From assembly GCA_025357975.1 (NCBI GenBank), contig JANYKY010000478.1, positions 1-6,632 on the forward strand: a DNA stretch of 6,632 bases, in the 5' to 3' direction. The stretch's first letter is position 1, and the number at the start of each line of letters is the position of its first letter. Positions 5,336 through 6,632 of this stretch are shown in pieces. A model generated the notes under the pieces. It had not been told where the DNA came from and ran no database searches. It worked only from the letters and a program-made list of their open reading frames with translations. The position numbers and the translations under genes were made by a program. This stretch comes from Gemmatimonadaceae bacterium (lineage in GTDB: Bacteria; Gemmatimonadota; Gemmatimonadetes; Gemmatimonadales; Gemmatimonadaceae).

Positions 5336-6632
5336 GTGGAAATCGGCGATACAATCGAATCCCAGCAGGAAAAGGCGGAGTTGCCCCGAAAGCGCTCGCG
5401 CCGAGAGGCGCGCTCGACCGCATCTGAGGCAACGAGCGGAACGGCGCGACGCAAAAATGGGAATGGCACCGGAACCCGCCATCGCGGAAACGGGAACGGC
5501 AACGGAAGCAGCTCGCGTGATTCGCGCGCCTTGGCGGATCTTCTAGCCGGCCTGCGCGACCTTCGCGATGGCGACTTCATGGTGCGCCTCGAAAGCTCCG
5601 ACGATGAAATGCTCGACGAAATTGCATCCGCCTTCAACGGCATCGCCGAGCGAAACGAGAAGCTGATGTCCGAAGCAGTCCGGGTGAGCACGACGATCGG
5701 GCGCGAAGGACAAATGAACGAGCGCGCTTCGATCGGGCGAGCTACCGGTGGATGGGCGACGATCACCAGCTCGATCAACGCTCTGATCACTGATCTCGTG
5801 TCGCCGACAACTGAAGTCGCTCGAGTCCTGACCGCGGTGGCGGAAGGCGATCTGCAGCAGAAGATGACTCTCGAGATCGACGGAAAATCCGTCCAGGGCG
5901 AATTTCTCCGAATCGGAACGACGGTGAACACTCTCGTCGATCAGCTCGGCGCATTTGCCTCCGAAGTAACGCGCGTTGCACGCGAAGTAGGAACCGAAGG
6001 CCGCCTCGGCGGACAAGCAAACGTGCCAGGTGTTGGTGGAACGTGGAAAGACCTGACGGATAACGTGAACTTCATGGCCTCTAACCTGACTGGCCAGGTG
6101 CGAAACATCGCCGACGTAACAACAGCTGTCGCACGCGGAGACCTGTCGAGAAAAATCACCGCCGATGCAAAGGGAGAAATCCTCGAGCTCAAGAACACGA
6201 TCAACACGATGGTTGATCAGCTCTCCGGATTTGCCTCCGAAGTAACACGCGTCGCACGCGAAGTAGGAACCGAAGGCATGCTCGGTGGACAGGCGAATGT
6301 GCCAGGCGTTGCAGGAACGTGGAAGGACCTGACGGACAACGTGAATACGCTGGCTGGAAACCTGACCAGTCAGGTGCGAAACATCGCCGATGTGACGACA
6401 GCCGTCGCAAAGGGAGATCTATCGCGAAAAATCACGGTCGAAGCGCGCGGCGAAACGCTCGAGCTTAAGAACACTATCAATACAATGGTGGACCAGCTCT
6501 CTGGATTCGCTTCCGAAGTAACACGCGTCGCACGCGAGGTGGGAACAGAAGGCCGGCTTGGCGGACAAGCCAGTGTGCCGGGCGTTGCCGGAACGTGGAA
6601 GGACCTCACGGACAGCGTGAATCTGATGGCCT
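5336..6632 (+). CDS. Poly-HAMP sensor protein, N-terminal part of a probable soluble hybrid histidine kinase (cut by window edge)
   Basis: The frame is open from GTG 5336 to the window end (432 codons). Residues 17-62 are a basic, low-complexity tail ([10 protein letters not shown], later [10 protein letters not shown]). A first HAMP-like unit covers about 66-113 ([14 protein letters not shown]). A divergent unit, about 111-206, has [18 protein letters not shown] with a 4-residue insertion (KSVQ) relative to later units. Then come exact 92-residue units from Phe207 (207-298, 299-390, 391-432 and beyond), each [16 protein letters not shown]...[12 protein letters not shown]...[22 protein letters not shown]...[13 protein letters not shown]. 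No signal peptide or membrane segment is present, so it is cytoplasmic. These units characterise large bacterial HAMP-rich hybrid kinases related to fungal group III Nik1/Os-1 osmosensors, where GAF, HisKA, HATPase and receiver domains follow; those lie outside the window and are inferred. Confidence 0.88.
   Translation, partial: MEIGDTIESQQEKAELPRKRSRREARSTASEATSGTARRKNGNGTGTRHRGNGNGNGSSSRDSRALADLLAGLRDLRDGDFMVRLESSDDEMLDEIASAFNGIAERNEKLMSEAVRVSTTIGREGQMNERASIGRATGGWATITSSINALITDLVSPTTEVARVLTAVAEGDLQQKMTLEIDGKSVQGEFLRIGTTVNTLVDQLGAFASEVTRVAREVGTEGRLGGQANVPGVGGTWKDLTDNVNFMASNLTGQVRNIADVTTAVARGDLSRKITADAKGEILELKNTINTMVDQLSGFASEVTRVAREVGTEGMLGGQANVPGVAGTWKDLTDNVNTLAGNLTSQVRNIADVTTAVAKGDLSRKITVEARGETLELKNTINTMVDQLSGFASEVTRVAREVGTEGRLGGQASVPGVAGTWKDLTDSVNLMA
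5954..6632 (+). repeat. 276-bp in-frame HAMP tandem repeats
   Basis: The DNA repeats with a period of exactly 276 bp: unit 1 at 5954-6229, unit 2 at 6230-6505, and unit 3 from 6506 cut by the edge after 127 bp. Units 1 and 2 are identical at 81 of 92 residues and share DNA runs such as TTTGCCTCCGAAGTAAC. They encode the HAMP signalling coiled coils and are prone to copy-number change and to misassembly. Confidence 0.93.

Noticed and set aside
5317..5931. Leftward 204-codon frame opposite the kinase
   Set aside because: It is the antisense shadow of the HAMP coding frame; composition is Arg/Ser-rich and no start signal or domain is visible. The same holds for the other leftward frames at 5543-6609.

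Overview
The window looks like chromosomal DNA from a moderately GC-rich (roughly 58%) bacterium. It carries six confident protein genes or gene parts and no sign of phage, transposase or CRISPR. The outer-membrane efflux protein start implies a Gram-negative cell plan. The style (three probable GTG starts, weak ribosome binding sites, a TolC-type protein paired with a TetR regulator, a soluble poly-HAMP kinase, short degenerate CACGAAGG-type intergenic repeats) suggests something like Gemmatimonadota or a neighbouring environmental phylum. That placement is inference from style, not proof.

Left part (1-992, leftward transcription): a TetR-family repressor gene (139-789) runs directly into the start of a secreted TolC-like outer-membrane efflux protein (1-142, cut by the window edge) through an ATGA stop/start overlap. 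A perfect 12-bp palindrome lies 10 bp upstream of the repressor start and is the likely operator. The two genes form the head of a self-regulated efflux operon that continues off the left edge. A rightward osmC gene (993-1424) for a thiol peroxidase of organic hydroperoxides is divergent from it.

Middle (1425-4733): osmC and a leftward recQ-like helicase gene (1475-2953) converge on a strong 13-bp-stem hairpin. The helicase has the complete superfamily 2 motif set, no HRDC domain, and an unusually long stretch between motif VI and its C-terminal zinc cluster. Divergent from it, a THUMP-domain RNA methyltransferase of the RlmL/YpsC type (about 3045-4214) is followed after 15 bp by a MOSC-domain gene (4230-4733), probably in one transcript. 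The short recQ/methyltransferase spacer holds an inverted repeat and three 13-bp tandem repeats.

Right part (4734-6632): a roughly 600-bp gap without a convincing gene contains a possible terminator, three copies of a 27-bp degenerate repeat (two of them facing each other, 207 bp across) and a leader hairpin. It ends at a GTG-started gene (5336 to beyond the window end) encoding the N-terminal 432 residues of a soluble poly-HAMP sensor protein. Its 92-residue units repeat with 88% identity, as in the large HAMP-rich hybrid histidine kinases related to fungal group III (Nik1/Os-1) kinases.

No wholly new system is evident. The points most worth checking are the facing repeats, the RecQ domain order, the palindrome controlling the efflux operon, and the full length of the poly-HAMP kinase.
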